Assembly (NCBI GenBank): GCA_907163345.1
Contig: CAJQUN010000420.1
Span: 372,001-436,000 of the forward strand
DNA from: Haberlea rhodopensis
Taxonomy: Eukaryota; Streptophyta; Magnoliopsida; Lamiales; Gesneriaceae
Direction of reading: 5' to 3'
DNA length: 64,000 nucleotides
A program made the position numbers and the translations under genes. A model generated the notes under the pieces. The model ran no database searches. It was not told the origin of the DNA and saw only the letters and a program-made list of their open reading frames with translations. Of the stretch, positions 11,485 to 22,575 are shown piece by piece; the first letter of the stretch is position 1, and each line of letters starts with the position of its first letter.

Positions 11485-11635
11485 GATGTTTATGATGATG
11501 ATTATGATAAGAAAAGATATGATGATGTCTATGATGAGTAAAGATGATATGATGTTTATGATGATGATTATGATAAGGAAAGATATGATGATGTCTATGA
11601 TGAGTAAAGATGCTATGATGTTTATGATGTATGTT
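11485..11635 (+). repeat. 66-bp tandem repeat in LTR B
   Basis: Two near-identical 66-bp units (11485-11550 and 11551-11616) and a partial third, rich in ATGATG and TATGAT. It lies after the TACGT...ACGTA motif, where other LTRs carry other repeats. Confidence 0.85.
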
Positions 11636-12112
11636 AAACTATGTTACTAGAAATGGTAGAATATCCGGTGGCTGTTATGGGCAAGCGAGGAATGTGGGGT
11701 CTTCCCACCTTAACAGTGATTAAAAGACATAAGAAGGACTAATCATGCATTAAGGTAACATCTTAAGGTTTTGGTTGTTACACGAGCTAACAGGATTACA
11801 GGCATGAATACAAAACTTCAAAAATAATTCATTACATTCCAAAAGAATGTCATTTAGATTCACACTACTCCTAGAGTAGATACTAATCATAACTTGAATC
11901 CTATGCATTCCTGTGTCCCTAGTAGCTCACTGCCTCAACCCGACCCTTAGTCCTTTCGTCCAAAAGTGTACCTACAGGGACAACACATCATGAGCATATA
12001 TAATCTTACTTAACATTATAAACATCATAGTAAATGCATGAAACATTGGTTAAGTAATATGCTGGTTGTACATTCACTTCTTATTGTTGTCCCTGATTTA
12101 GAATCATGCATA

Positions 12113-12330
12113 TGGGGCATCTTACCCCCGTGGCATCTTACCACAACATCATCGTATGGCCTCTTACCATATGGGGCATCTTACCCCGTGGCATCTTACC
12201 ACAATACATCGCATGACCTCTTACCATGTGGGGCATCTTACCCCGTGGCATCTTACCACAATACATCGCATGGCCTCTTACCATGTGGGGCATCTTACCC
12301 CGTGGCATCTTACCACAATACATCGCATAA
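12113..12330. repeat. 57-bp tandem repeat made of small hairpins, element C 3' LTR
   Basis: Each 57-bp unit (starts near 12210 and 12267, with a variant unit before) holds three stem-loops with nearly the same 7-nt loop: GGGG-CATCTTA-CCCC, GTGG-CATCTTA-CCAC and TATGG or CATGG-CCTCTTA-CCATA or CCATG. Stem bases differ in pairs while the loop stays. The unit near 12210 has one broken pair (CATGA...CCATG) that is intact in the 5' LTR. Confidence 0.88.
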
Positions 12331-12793
12331 ATGTCATCATATAAGCATCGTATAAGTAATAAACATCATATGAACTTCATCGTATAAACATCATATAAAC
12401 ATCATCGTGTAAACATCGTATAAACACCGTCATTTCATCGTGAATACTCATGCAATAAAAGCATAGTCATAGTATAGAGATGTGTGTTACCGTCCGATGC
12501 CCGTACGCTTCTTACGTACCTTTTCAAAAGGAGGAGGAGTCAACAGACTTTATCTCCTTGATGGTGCTGGTACCTGGGATGGTTCCCCTTTTTCTTCCTC
12601 AAATTGGCAAGCTTTTACACAAAGCTTCACAGCCTCTTTCCTTCTCAAATCTGCAGCTCCAGGGACGAAAAGAGAGGGAGGAGGAGGTGGAGGGAATTGA
12701 TTGCAAGGAAAATGATCATAGCATGGGTTGGGGCAAGTGGAGGCATGGGTGTGAAACAAGTGGGTTGACAAGTGGGGGATGGGTGGTGACCGA

Positions 12794-12832
12794 GTTGGGG
12801 GGGGTGGGGGGGTGGGGTGGGGTGGTGTGGTT
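12794..12832 (+). repeat. G tract with G-quadruplex potential, length-variable between C LTRs
   Basis: Several runs of four or more G separated by single T. The counterpart at about 18944-18960 is 13 bp shorter, which accounts exactly for the LTR length difference (1,378 versus 1,365). Confidence 0.85.
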
Positions 12833-13070
12833 GGGGTGCCATGTGGTGTTTAATTGTATCCCGGTATATAGTACGATGTATTAAAATATCCTCACTCGAT
12901 ATTTTCTAACTTCATATAATTAATACATCCCTTAAAATACCCATCATGCTCCCCACATCATATCATCATAACATAAATCGTGGCCCCCAATTTAAATACA
13001 CCACAACCCTTAAACACATCATAATTTATCATCGTAGAACATAATCATATCACATTTCGGGGGTATTACA

Positions 13071-13086
13071 TTACTCCCCTACTTAT
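13071..13086 (-). other. Polypurine tract of element C
   Basis: The minus strand reads ATAAGTAGGGGAGTAA next to the 3' LTR. Confidence 0.85.
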
Positions 13087-13114
13087 AAGATTTCGTCCCC
13101 GAAATCCACATGCA

Positions 13115-13950
13115 TCATCGTATCGAAACTAAACATAAAGACATACCAGAGAATAGTTCCGGATAGCGCTGCACCATATGCCGTTCCGTCTCCCACGTAG
13201 CCTCCTCGACACCCCGACGATCCCACTGAACTTTGACCATCGGTATAACTTTGCTTCGTAGGCTGCGATCCTCTCGATCCAGAATTCTGATAGGTCGTTC
13301 AACGTAGGACACATCTGAATCTAACTGTACTTCAGTAGGCTGTAAGACATGGGACGGGTCTGGCTCATACTTCCTCAACATAGAGACATGGAAAACATCG
13401 TGTATGCCAGACAAGGATGGCGGTAGAGCCAAACGATATGCCAAAGTACCGATACGCTGTAAAACTTCATAGGGCCCAACATACCTCGGAGATAACTTTC
13501 CCCGCATCCCAAAACGAACCACGCCCCTGAAGGGCGAGATCTTTAAGAAGACCCTGTCTCCTAACTGGAATTCTAGCGGTCGTCGCCGCTTATTGGCATA
13601 GGCTGCTTGCCTATCCTGGGCCGCTTTCATCTTCAGGCGTATCAACTTTATCTTACCTTCCATATCCCTGATCATATCCGATCCTCCGACCGCTTTGCTG
13701 GTCAAGTCCTCCCAATACAGTGGTGATCTACATCGTCGTCCATACAGAGCTTCAAAAGGGGCCATTTGAATGCTCGCCTGATAACTGTTATTATAGGAGA
13801 ACTCCACCAGCGGCACTGAATCCTGCCACGGAGTATCAAACTCCAAAACACACGCCCTCAACATGTCCTCGAGCGTCTGAATGGTACGCTCTGTTTGGCC
13901 GTCTGTCTGAGGGTGATAGGCCGTACTCAGTCTCACCTCTGTGCCAAAGC
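13115..13950 (-). pseudogene. pol: Element C integrase end and chromodomain
   Basis: The frame resumes after a missing G near 13951 and carries the catalytic Glu region (TAYHPQTDGQTERTIQ), the GPY/F-like module (SPRYVGPYEVLQRIG) and the chromodomain (VQWDRRGVEEATWETERH). It ends shortly before the polypurine tract. Element B has the uninterrupted version of the same stretch, which identifies the deleted base. Confidence 0.88.
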
Positions 13951-15603
13951 TGTCTGGAGACCCTCCCAGAAATGTGAAGTGAACCTCGGGTCCCTGTCAG
14001 ACACTATCGAGACTGGAATACCATGCAACCTCACCACATCCCGTATATACATCTGGGCCATCTTCAAGTATGTATATGACATACTGTAAGGGATGAAATG
14101 AGCCGTCTTCGTCAGCCTATCCACGATCACCCAGATCGCATCAAATCCTGAGGCCGTCCTAGGTAAGTGGGTCACAAAGTCCATAGATATATGCTCCCAC
14201 TTCCATTCAGGCACCTCTAAGCTCTTCAGCTCACCACCAGGCCTCTGCCTCTCTGCCTTTACCTGTTGGCAGATCAAACATCTTTTAACGAAAACGATTA
14301 CCTCACGCTTCATGCGTCTCCACCAGAATTGATTGCATAGATCTTTGTACATCTTCTTTCCCCCTGGGTGGATACTGAATCGACTACTGTGAGCTCGCTC
14401 CAATATTCCTCTACGCAGATCTGGTGTATCTGGGACTACCCATCGGTTGCCCAGTCTCAAGGAATCATCCTCAGCCACTCTAAACTTGGATGGTTGGCCT
14501 TGAAGTACCAATGATGTCCACCTCTGAACCTCACTATCCGACTTCTGGGCCTCCCTGATCGCCTCAAATATGTCTGGCTCCGCCAATAGGGTCGACACTC
14601 GCACAGGCGACGTGTCTACATCGAAATCATAGCCCAGTTGGCAATAAGACGTCATCAAGGCCGACAAACACATAACATCCTCTGCAGTACTCTTCACCTT
14701 CCGACTTAAGGCATCTGCTATCAGGTTCGCTTTACCTGGATGGTACTCAATTTCACAATCATAGTCTTTGAGCAAATCCATCCATCTTCTTTGCCTCATA
14801 TTCAACTCTGCCTGAGTGAATAAGAACTTCAGGCTCTTATGGTCCGTATATATAGTGAAAGACGTGCCATACAAGTAATGCCTCCAAATCTTCAAGGCGA
14901 ATATGATGGCCGCCAATTCTAAATCATGCACTGGATACTTAGCCTCGTGTGGCTTCAGCTGCCTCGATGCATAAGCCACCACATGCTTATCTTGCATCAA
15001 CACACAGCCCAAGCCCTGTAATGACGCATCCGTATACAAGGCGAACCTCTTATCCTCAGACGGAATCACCAGTACAGGCGCTGTAGTCAAACGACGCTTC
15101 AGCTCTTGGAAGCTTTCCTCACAAGCTTCGGACCAAAAGAAGGGGACTCCTTTTTGAGTCAGCTGCGTCAGGGGTTTGGCAATCTTCGAAAAACCCTCGA
15201 CGAAACGTCGGTAATATCCTGCCAAACCGAGAAAAATCCTTATCTCAGGTACAGAAGTGGGTGCAGCCCACTCCATCACAGCTTCAATCTTCCTTGGATC
15301 CACAGATATCCCGTGGCTAGATATGACATGGCCTAAAAATACCACGCTGTCCAACCAGAACTCGCACTTACTGAGCTTCGCATACAGCTGATGATCCCTA
15401 AGGATCTGAAGTACTATCCTCAAGTGCCTTACATGCTCTTCTTCCGTCCGAGAGTAGATAAGTATGTCGTCAATGAAGACTATGACGAACTGATCCAAAT
15501 ATGGCTGGAACACCCTGTTCATCAAACTCATGAAGACAGCTGGGGCATTCGTCACCCCAAAAGGCATGACCAGGAATTCATAGTGCCCATATCTAGTCTG
15601 AAA
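13933..15603 (-). pseudogene. pol: Element C reverse transcriptase (C-terminal), RNase H and integrase N-terminal part
   Basis: It contains VMPFGVTNAPAVFMSLMN and the FIDDILIYS catalytic motif, RNase H (LYTDASLQGLGCVLMQ and YTDHKSLKFLF), the integrase zinc finger (HSSRFSIH...CLICQQ, intact) and the first two catalytic Asp residues. It ends in a frameshift at TALAQR, 35 bp before the Glu region. It begins after another one-base deletion near 15602. Confidence 0.88.
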
Positions 15604-16645
15604 GCCGTCTTCTGAACATCATCTTCTCTTACTCGAATCTGATGGTACCCCGACCTCAGATCGATCTTACTATAGAGCCTCGTACCCTGCAACTGATCGA
15701 ACAAGTCATCGATCCTCGGAAGTGGATACTTGTTCTTTACTGTAGCTTTATTTAACTGCCTATAATCAATGCATAGACGCATCGATCCATCTTTCTTCTT
15801 AACAAATAAGACAGGCGCACCCCATGGCGATACGCTAGGGCGTATGTAGCCCTTATCAAGGAGTTCCTGCAACTGTATCTTTAACTCCCTTAACTCTGCT
15901 GGTGCCATCCTATATGGGGCACGAGAAATTGCAGACGTCCCTGGTAGCAGCTCAATCCCAAACTCGACCTCTCTCGTCGGTGGGAATCCGGGAATCTCCT
16001 CCGGAAAGACATCAGGAAACTCCGCCACTACGGGCACATCCTCAACCTTTAATTCCTTCCTCTTATCCGTCATGTCAACAGCGTAGATAAGATATCCTTC
16101 ATGACCTCGTTCCAATAGCTGTGTCATCTTGACAGCAGATATTAACGGAATCTTCGGACGGGAACCATCCCCATATAATGTCCACTGGACTCCCAATACA
16201 GATCTAAATCGGACAGTCCTTTGCCTGCAGTTTACCACTGCCTGATACTTGTTCAGAACATCGATGCCCACAATGCAATCGAAGTCTGTCATTCCCAACA
16301 CAATCAAATCTGATCTTAACTCATTATCCTCAAAATAAATGAGGCCATCATAAACAATCTGATCCGTAGTCAAACTTCTTCCAGCGGGGGTCGAGACCAT
16401 AAGAGGCATGGGGGACGGAGAAGTGCATATGTGGTGCCTTTCAACAAAACTCGTCGACACAAAAGAGTGTGACGCACCTGTGTCTATCAATATAAGAGCA
16501 GGGTGCGTAAATAAAAGACACGTACCCGCTATAACTTTCTCCGGGGCCGCCGTAGCCTGCTCCCTCGTCAAAGCATACACCTGTCCCTGAGGTGGCCCCG
16601 CCGGCTGACCTCCATACTGTCTTGGCACAAAGGGTGCCGGTGTTG
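15552..16645 (-). pseudogene. pol: Element C protease and reverse transcriptase N-terminal part
   Basis: The frame holds the aspartic protease (DTGASHSF, then DFDCIVGIDVL), the linker with EIPGFPP and the RT fingers and palm up to QKTAF (KKKDGSMRLCIDYRQLN, SKIDLRSGYHQIRV). The upstream border is a probable one-base deletion near 16640 and the downstream border is a deletion in an Arg codon near 15602. A longer open frame to 16787 exists, but its first part is out of frame with gag. Confidence 0.86.
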
Positions 16646-17638
16646 TGCCGTTCTGTCCGCAGGTCTCCCCGTAGAGCTCTGCTGTCTTCCCCTGTTGGGA
16701 CACCGCCGAGCAAAGTGGCCTCTGTCGCCACAGACATAACATCCTACGCAGTCCTTTGCCAAATGTGGCTGCCCACAAAGAGTGCACTGAACTCTTCCAG
16801 ATCTGTCTCCCTGAGACTGTCCTCTCCCAGATGGAGCATCATTCCTACCTTTCCCTTTCCATCGATTCTCGGGCCTCTTGCCACTGAATCTTGATGCCGA
16901 AGTGTTCCCCCTAGGCTTAAACTGATCACCTCTGGGCTTCAAATTGTCAGAAGTGGATCTCTGAGGGGGTGCCGGAGGTGGCACAGCATCAGGATATGCA
17001 CCGACTCCCAGTTCAGCTAGCTCAGCTCGTGAGAGCGCATCATCAAAACAAGCAAGGCCATAGATCACCCTGTCATACAGTTCAGGCCTCACGCCCTTCA
17101 TGAAGTTCCGCATCTTCGCTTGAGTGCTTGCAGCAATGTGTGGTACATATCGTAGTAAGGAACAATAATGCAAAGCATAGTCAGATACAGGCATGGTACC
17201 TTGTCTTAAACTGGTAAACTCATCCTCCTTGGCCTGTCTTGCAGCGGCTGAGAAATAGCGGTTCAAAAACCGCGTTCGGAACATCTTCCAATTAACTTCC
17301 TGTCCCAGAGCCTCTTGCTCAATCACTGTGGTTTTCCACCACATCAATGCCTTCTTGGACAGCTGAAGTTCTGCTAATCGGATCCAGGCCGTCTTTGCAC
17401 AAGGCGCTGCCACAAATATCTGTTCGATCCTCTCTAACCATTCCTCAGCTTTCTCTCCTGATTCAGTTCCCTCGAACATCGGAGGTCGATACATCATAAA
17501 CTGAGCCAAGCTCAATTCCTCAGGTAGCAACTGCTGTTCAGAGGGTTCCTCTCCCAAAGCTGGTGGTGGCAATGGGTTCGTACGCCCAGCACTTGCATTT
17601 ACACTAATGGCGTCACCCACTTCTATATTTGCTGCCAT
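16568..17638 (-). pseudogene. gag: Element C gag
   Basis: The start is ATG at 17638 (MAANIEVGD...); the TTG 12 bases upstream is not a likely start. The gag core is recognisable (FEGTESGEKAEEWLERIEQIF, WWKTTVIEQEALG, RTRFLNRYFSAAARQ, SLRQGTMPVSDYALH). A basic linker and two zinc knuckles follow: CTLCGQPHLAKDC (CX2CX3HX4C) and CYVCGDRGHFARRC (CX2CX4HX4C). The last 25 or so residues are aberrant because of the frameshift near 16640. Confidence 0.88.
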
Positions 17639-17825
17639 GCTGCAACACAAGGGTTAATAACAACACCAAAAGCAGTTCATAAAGCACATCGTTAGATAAT
17701 TGAACATGTTAGTATAACATCTTCTTCTTTATGAATAACATACATATAAACATGTTCAAAAGTAAGCACCTAGCTAACTTATTGCTAAGGCTACCCTTCA
17801 CTCATTCCCGAGTTATCTAACCACT

Positions 17826-17837
17826 GCTCTGATACCA
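17826..17837 (-). other. Primer-binding site (initiator tRNA-Met), element C
   Basis: The minus strand reads TGGTATCAGAGC, four bases from the 5' LTR, followed by AGTGGTT as in A and J. Confidence 0.92.
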
Positions 17838-17841
17838 CTAA

Positions 17842-19206
17842 TGTGGGGTCTTCCCACCTTAACAGTGATTAAAAGACATAAGAAGGACTAATCATGCATT
17901 AAGGTAACATCTTAAGGTTTTGGTTGTTACACGAGCTAACAGGATTACAGGCATGAATACAAAACTTCAAAAATAATTCATTACATTCCAAAAGAATGTC
18001 ATTTAGATTCACACTACTCCTAGAGTAGATACTAATCATAACTTGAATCCTATGCATTCCTGTGTCCCTAGTAGCTCACTGCCTCAACCCGACTCTTAGT
18101 CCTTTCGTCCAAAAGTGTACCTACAGGGACAACACATCATGAGCATATATAATCTTACTTAACATTATAAACATCATAGTAAATGCATGAAACATTGGTT
18201 AAGTAATATGCTGGTTGTACATTCACTTCTTATTGTTGTCCCTGATTTAGAATCATGCATATGGGGCATCTTACCCCCGTGGCATCTTACCACAACATCA
18301 TCGTATGGCCTCTTACCATATGGGGCATCTTACCCCGTGGCATCTTACCACAATACATCGCATGGCCTCTTACCATGTGGGGCATCTTACCCCGTGGCAT
18401 CTTACCACAATACATCGCATGGCCTCTTACCATGTGGGGCATCTTACCCCGAGGCATCTTACCACAATACATCGCATAAATGTCATCATATAAGCATCGT
18501 ATAAGTAATAAACATCATATGAACTTCATCGTATAAACATCATATAAACATCATCGTGTAAACATCGTATAAACACCGTCATTTCATCGTGAATACTCAT
18601 GCAATAAAAGCATAGTCATAGTATAGAGATATGTGTTACCGTCCGATGCCCGTACGCTTCTTACGTACCTTTTCAAAAGGAGGAGGAGTCAACAGACTTT
18701 ATCTCCTTGATGGTGCTGGTACCTGGGATGGTTCCCCTTTTTCTTCCTCAAATTGGCAAGCTTTTACACAAAGCTTCACAGCCTCTTTCCTTCTCAAATC
18801 TGCAGCTCCAGGGACGAAAAGAGAGGGAGGAGGAGGTGGAGGGAATTGATTGCAAGGAAAATGATCATAGCATGGGTTGGGGCAAGTGGAGGCATGGGTG
18901 TGAAACAAGTGGGTTGACAAGTGGGGGATGGGTGGTGACCGAGTTGGGGGGGGTGGGGTGGTGTGGTTGGGGTGCCATGTGGTGTTTAATTGTATCCCGG
19001 TATATAGTACGATGTATTAAAATATCCTCACTCGATATTTTCTAACTTCATATAATTAATACATCCCTTAAAATACCCATCATGCTCCCCACATCATATC
19101 ACCATAACATAAATCGTGGCCCCCAATTTAAATACACCACAACCCTTAAACACATCATAATTTATCATTGTAGAACATAATCATATCACATTTCGGGGGT
19201 ATTACA
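17842..19206 (-). repeat. Element C 5' LTR (1,365 bp)
   Basis: Matches 11693-13070. It includes the hairpin array (about 18248-18476), where the second unit is intact (CATGG...CCATG) and one stem is altered (CCCGAGGC near 18450). It is followed by the AGGAA duplication. Confidence 0.95.
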
Positions 19207-19211
19207 AGGAA

Positions 19212-19859
19212 GGTACTTACTGCTGACATAGCTAGCGAGGAGATACATCCGCTATCAAGGTGTAGCGAGGGGTATCACAGTACCGCTATATGTCGAAGCG
19301 AGGGGGGCCAATTGTGCCGCTGTCATAACAGGACCAGGACAGTCATATTTCTAATTAACATTGTTGATTATGAACATATGTGAAGTATGATTTTAATCAT
19401 TTATGTCAAGAACTAATGACTACGTGCATGATTATGAAACAGGGACAACCAAAGTGGGTTAATGTGATTAACAAGGAAGTATATGTTACGATTATTTTCA
19501 TGCATTTATTTATATGCCATTACCTTATGATGTTAAGTAATGATGTACATGCTCATGATGGGTTGTTCCTGTATGTACACTTTTGGACTGAAGGGCTAAG
19601 GGTTGGGTTGAGGCAGTGAGCTAAAAGGAGCATGAAAGAATATAGGATACATGATCTTGGATAGTCTCTACTCTAGGAGTAGTGTAAATCTATAGCTTTA
19701 ACATTCATTATCGAGAATGTAATTATTAAGTTTTGAAATTTTATTTTTGGCCTGTAATCTTATTAGCTCAAAGCTACAACCGGTACCCTAAGATGTTATT
19801 AATGCATGTTTAGTCCTTAATACGTTATTAGTATGATGTTAAGGTAGGAAGACCCTACA
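19212..19859 (+). repeat. Element B 3' LTR, second part
   Basis: It continues from 11692. Stem-loops of the AGCG...CGCT type are visible near 19229-19310 (TAGCG-N12-CGCTA). It then carries the CAACCCAA-type U5 segment also seen in A and J, and ends GACCCTACA. Full LTR length is about 2,055 bp without element C. Confidence 0.85.
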
Positions 19860-19875
19860 TATAACAATGTTTCAT

Positions 19876-20040
19876 GCCGAGCGAGGGCATATGCCACTGA
19901 TTTTATAGCGATGGGTTATGCCGCTATTTATGTAGCACGTGATTATGCCACTTTCGAGCGATGGGTGCTGATTGCGTACCGCCGTTGGGCGATGAATACA
20001 GTTATACCGCTATCTTGTTAGCAATGATTTATGATATATT
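19876..20040 (+). repeat. Hairpin units of the AGCG...CGCT type, element M leader
   Basis: Repeated short inverted units, for example ATAGCG-N11-CGCTAT near 19906-19928, spaced about 30-40 bp. They correspond to the leader arrays of L and I on the opposite strand. Confidence 0.65.
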
Positions 20041-20060
20041 ACTATTTTGTTAGTGTTATT

Positions 20061-20290
20061 GTGGATGTCATGTATTGACATGTACCGTCACGGGTTGGCG
20101 ATGATATTGTGGATGTCATGTATGACATGTACCGTCACGCGCTGACGATGGTGTTGTGGATGTCATGTATTGATATGTACCGTCACGAGCTGACGATGGT
20201 GTTGTGGATGTCATATGTTGACATGTACCGTCACAGGATGACGATGGCATAATGGATGTTCTATGTGGATGTGTGCCGTCGTTACGATGG
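20061..20290 (+). repeat. 47-48-bp tandem repeat with two hairpins per unit, element M
   Basis: Four units start near 20061, 20109, 20156 and 20204. Each has an ATGTCA-N4/5-TGACAT inverted repeat and a CGTCA-N5-TGACG inverted repeat. Loops and outer bases vary while the arms stay complementary or become G-U. Confidence 0.82.
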
Positions 20291-20973
20291 AAAATACATT
20301 TGTATATGTATTTAGTCGTATGGTTGGAATGCCAATTGTGGGCACAAGGTGGTGTCTGCATCAGCGGTTGACGAGACCATTATGCCGAGCAGATTTTCTT
20401 GATGAATATATGGATGCGCCGTACACCGCACACGTATTTGAGGTAAATATTTTACGAGTAGTGCTACCTTTGGTATACTCGTTGGAATGACTATGGCCAA
20501 GTGACTGGTGGTAGGAGTAGTTATTGAGGAAACTACTTGCATATACAGATGTGACGTATGGTGAACATGGTCACACCCACAAATGAAGGTGTGGATTAAG
20601 TGCTAATGGCTTAGGATTGCATTGAGGTTGAGTAAGGACACCGGGATGTCCGGTGTGTATGGGTGTTAGAAAAATATTGGATGATGACCCATTACTCTAA
20701 TGATGGTACGGTATGGTATACCGGGGTGGAACTATGATACGTTGGTAGGTTTGGTATAAACCTAAGGAGGCAACGATCTGCTAGCCATGTATTGTTGCAG
20801 TGCTATTGTGAGCTTGTTGTAGCCATTATACTGCTCATTGGAACCGAGCTTGGTGAATCGTATGATGATACGATGAGGGTTTATGGTGGACTCGTGTAGT
20901 CTCTATGTTGCATGAGGTTGATACAGGGAATACCTCACGAGGATGTTTATATGTTAAATGTTTTGAGGGGCTT

Positions 20974-21864
20974 TGATCGCTATTATTTTAAACAGTATTT
21001 TTCAGTGTAGCTATTGTGTACCGCAAGTGCACGGTGTCATATTTTAGTATAATGATATGAAAAGTACGGATTGTCGATCCCACGAGTACTATGAAATAAT
21101 TACCTCCAATAGTTTAACTGTATTTAGTCTACGATAACTGATTGTGATTAATTGACTAAATTGACTAATTAACTCAATATCAACCCAAACAAACAAGAAC
21201 GAATAAGAATAGAATCAAAAGAAACAATTATCAAGACTTTCGGTTCACCTATGTAATCCCCCATAATTCGCCTATTAGTTAATAATCGAATTCAAACAAT
21301 CTAAGGTGACGAGTTTTCCAAATTTATCTAATATACTCTCTCGAGTTATATTAAACCTAATAATAAATTGCAGTAAGTCACTCTTGTGTACTTATTTAAC
21401 AACACAATATTGTATTAAGATCCGTGAAAACTTCTAGCTTTCGATTACTAGATATCTATAGCTATCACACGTGTATTTGACTTCATCTCTCGATATCAGT
21501 CTGAAATCCACGACATAAATCACTATATCGAATCAAATCCCAAATTTTTCGAGTCCTGGCGATCGATCGGCAGTAATTGGCGATCGATCGCCATAACATT
21601 CTGCCTCTAGGTGATCGATCGCCTCATTCGAAGCGATCGATCACTTCCTCTGATTTTTAGCAAATTACGATTTCATCCCTCCTTTTCCATATTTGCTCAG
21701 TTTGGTCCTTTTTCACCATTTTAAGCCTATTTCCTCCACTTTTATGCATTTGGATCCGGATTCCTGAATACAAATATATACCAAAAAGAGTAATATTTTC
21801 CAAGAATCACTACAAAAACGCCCATAATCTTATATCAAATCAAGTATAAAAATCACACTTATCA
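20974..21864. mobile_element. S1: solo-LTR-like insertion (891 bp)
   Basis: It starts TGATCGCTATTATTTT and ends CACACTTATCA, so TG...CA. The flanking pentamers GGCTT and GACTT match at four of five bases, suggesting an aged target-site duplication. It shares both end regions and the block CCGCAAGTGCACGGTGTC with S2. It carries four CGATCGATCG-type palindromes at about 21557-21650. No open frame of note. The true orientation may be the reverse. Confidence 0.7.
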
Positions 21865-22575
21865 GACTTGTACTTTGACAACTCAATTTTGTTGGGAGTA
21901 GCAACGTGAGTGTCAACAAGCCGTTGTTAGCTCTGGTTGAGAACCCTTGCATATGGAATGCAATGGGGGCGGGGGGACACGATCGGAATAATGGGATATA
22001 GTTAGTGGGGTGACAATACTATATTGATTGTATTTCTTGGAGAGATTTGGAACATACTGTCATGGAGACAGCTGGTATTGGTCAAGGGTTGATTGTGAAT
22101 CAGCCATTGTAAGCATTACTGGTGTTGGACTGGGTAGTGGTTTTATTTTTTGGTGAGACATACGAGGAGACATCTCTTGGGAGATGCTCGAGAACGTGGA
22201 GTACCATGGTATTAGTACAGAGTATTGTTAGATGGGTATACGTCGTGTATACGGGTTTCGGATTGGTAATAGTAGCAAAGATGCACTGTTTGAACCAGTT
22301 ATGTATTTATTGGTTCCAAGGTAAATTGGTATAAATATATCCAGGCTTTCTGAACGGTGGTTCGAGGTTGGAGAGTCATGGATTCGTGACACTTTCCTTA
22401 TGAGGAAGGCGGTATTGATATACCTACCTATTAGGAATCTTTGGAGGATTCGATGAGTCAGTTTGTGTGGTGTTGATGTTGGAATCACACCATTGGTTGT
22501 TGGTTTGTCAATCATCATTCTCCACTATGTGAGAATAACTGAGGATTGACAGTTGTATTTGGGGCTTATGGGTAT
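21865..22575 (+). other. Element M internal segment without genes
   Basis: About 700 bp between S1 and S2. I see no coding sequence or recognisable motif; the base composition and style match the rest of M. Confidence 0.5.

Larger units (their letters stand above)
10286..11692 (+). repeat. Element B 3' LTR, first part
   Basis: It starts TGTGATGCCCCG. It contains a TATA-like TTTTATACATC (10570-10580), a dense CGATCGATCG cluster (11038-11245), the exon-like block ending AAG|GTACGT (11338-11404) and a 66-bp tandem repeat. It continues at 19212 after element C. Confidence 0.88.
11693..13070 (-). repeat. Element C 3' LTR (1,378 bp)
   Basis: On the minus strand it runs TGTAATACCC (13070) to ...AAGACCCCACA (11693). 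It contains a hairpin array (about 12113-12330), the TACG...CGTA motif (12501-12520) and a long G tract (12794-12832). It has no CGATCGATCG cluster. Confidence 0.95.
11693..19206 (-). mobile_element. Element C: full-length gypsy chromovirus (7.5 kb)
   Basis: LTRs at 11693-13070 and 17842-19206, with the 5-bp target-site duplication AGGAA on both sides (11688-11692 and 19207-19211). Primer site, gag, protease, RT, RNase H, integrase, chromodomain and polypurine tract are all present in order. The LTRs differ by about six substitutions by eye plus a 13-bp length change in a G tract. Three single-base deletions break the polyprotein. It inserted into the LTR of element B. Confidence 0.96.
9245..19859 (+). 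mobile_element. Element B: 5'-truncated gypsy element, its LTR split by element C
   Basis: Only the last third of integrase (9245-10290), polypurine tract and 3' LTR remain in view. The LTR starts at 10286, is interrupted at 11692 by the full-length element C and resumes at 19212 (duplicated AGGAA at 11688-11692 and 19207-19211). It ends ...GACCCTACA at 19859. The left edge is the D insertion, so the 5' part may lie outside the window rather than be lost. Confidence 0.87.

Noticed and set aside
19860..20973. Host promoter or gene remnant next to element B
   Set aside because: Ordered matches to the internal region and leader of L show it is part of a non-coding retroelement.
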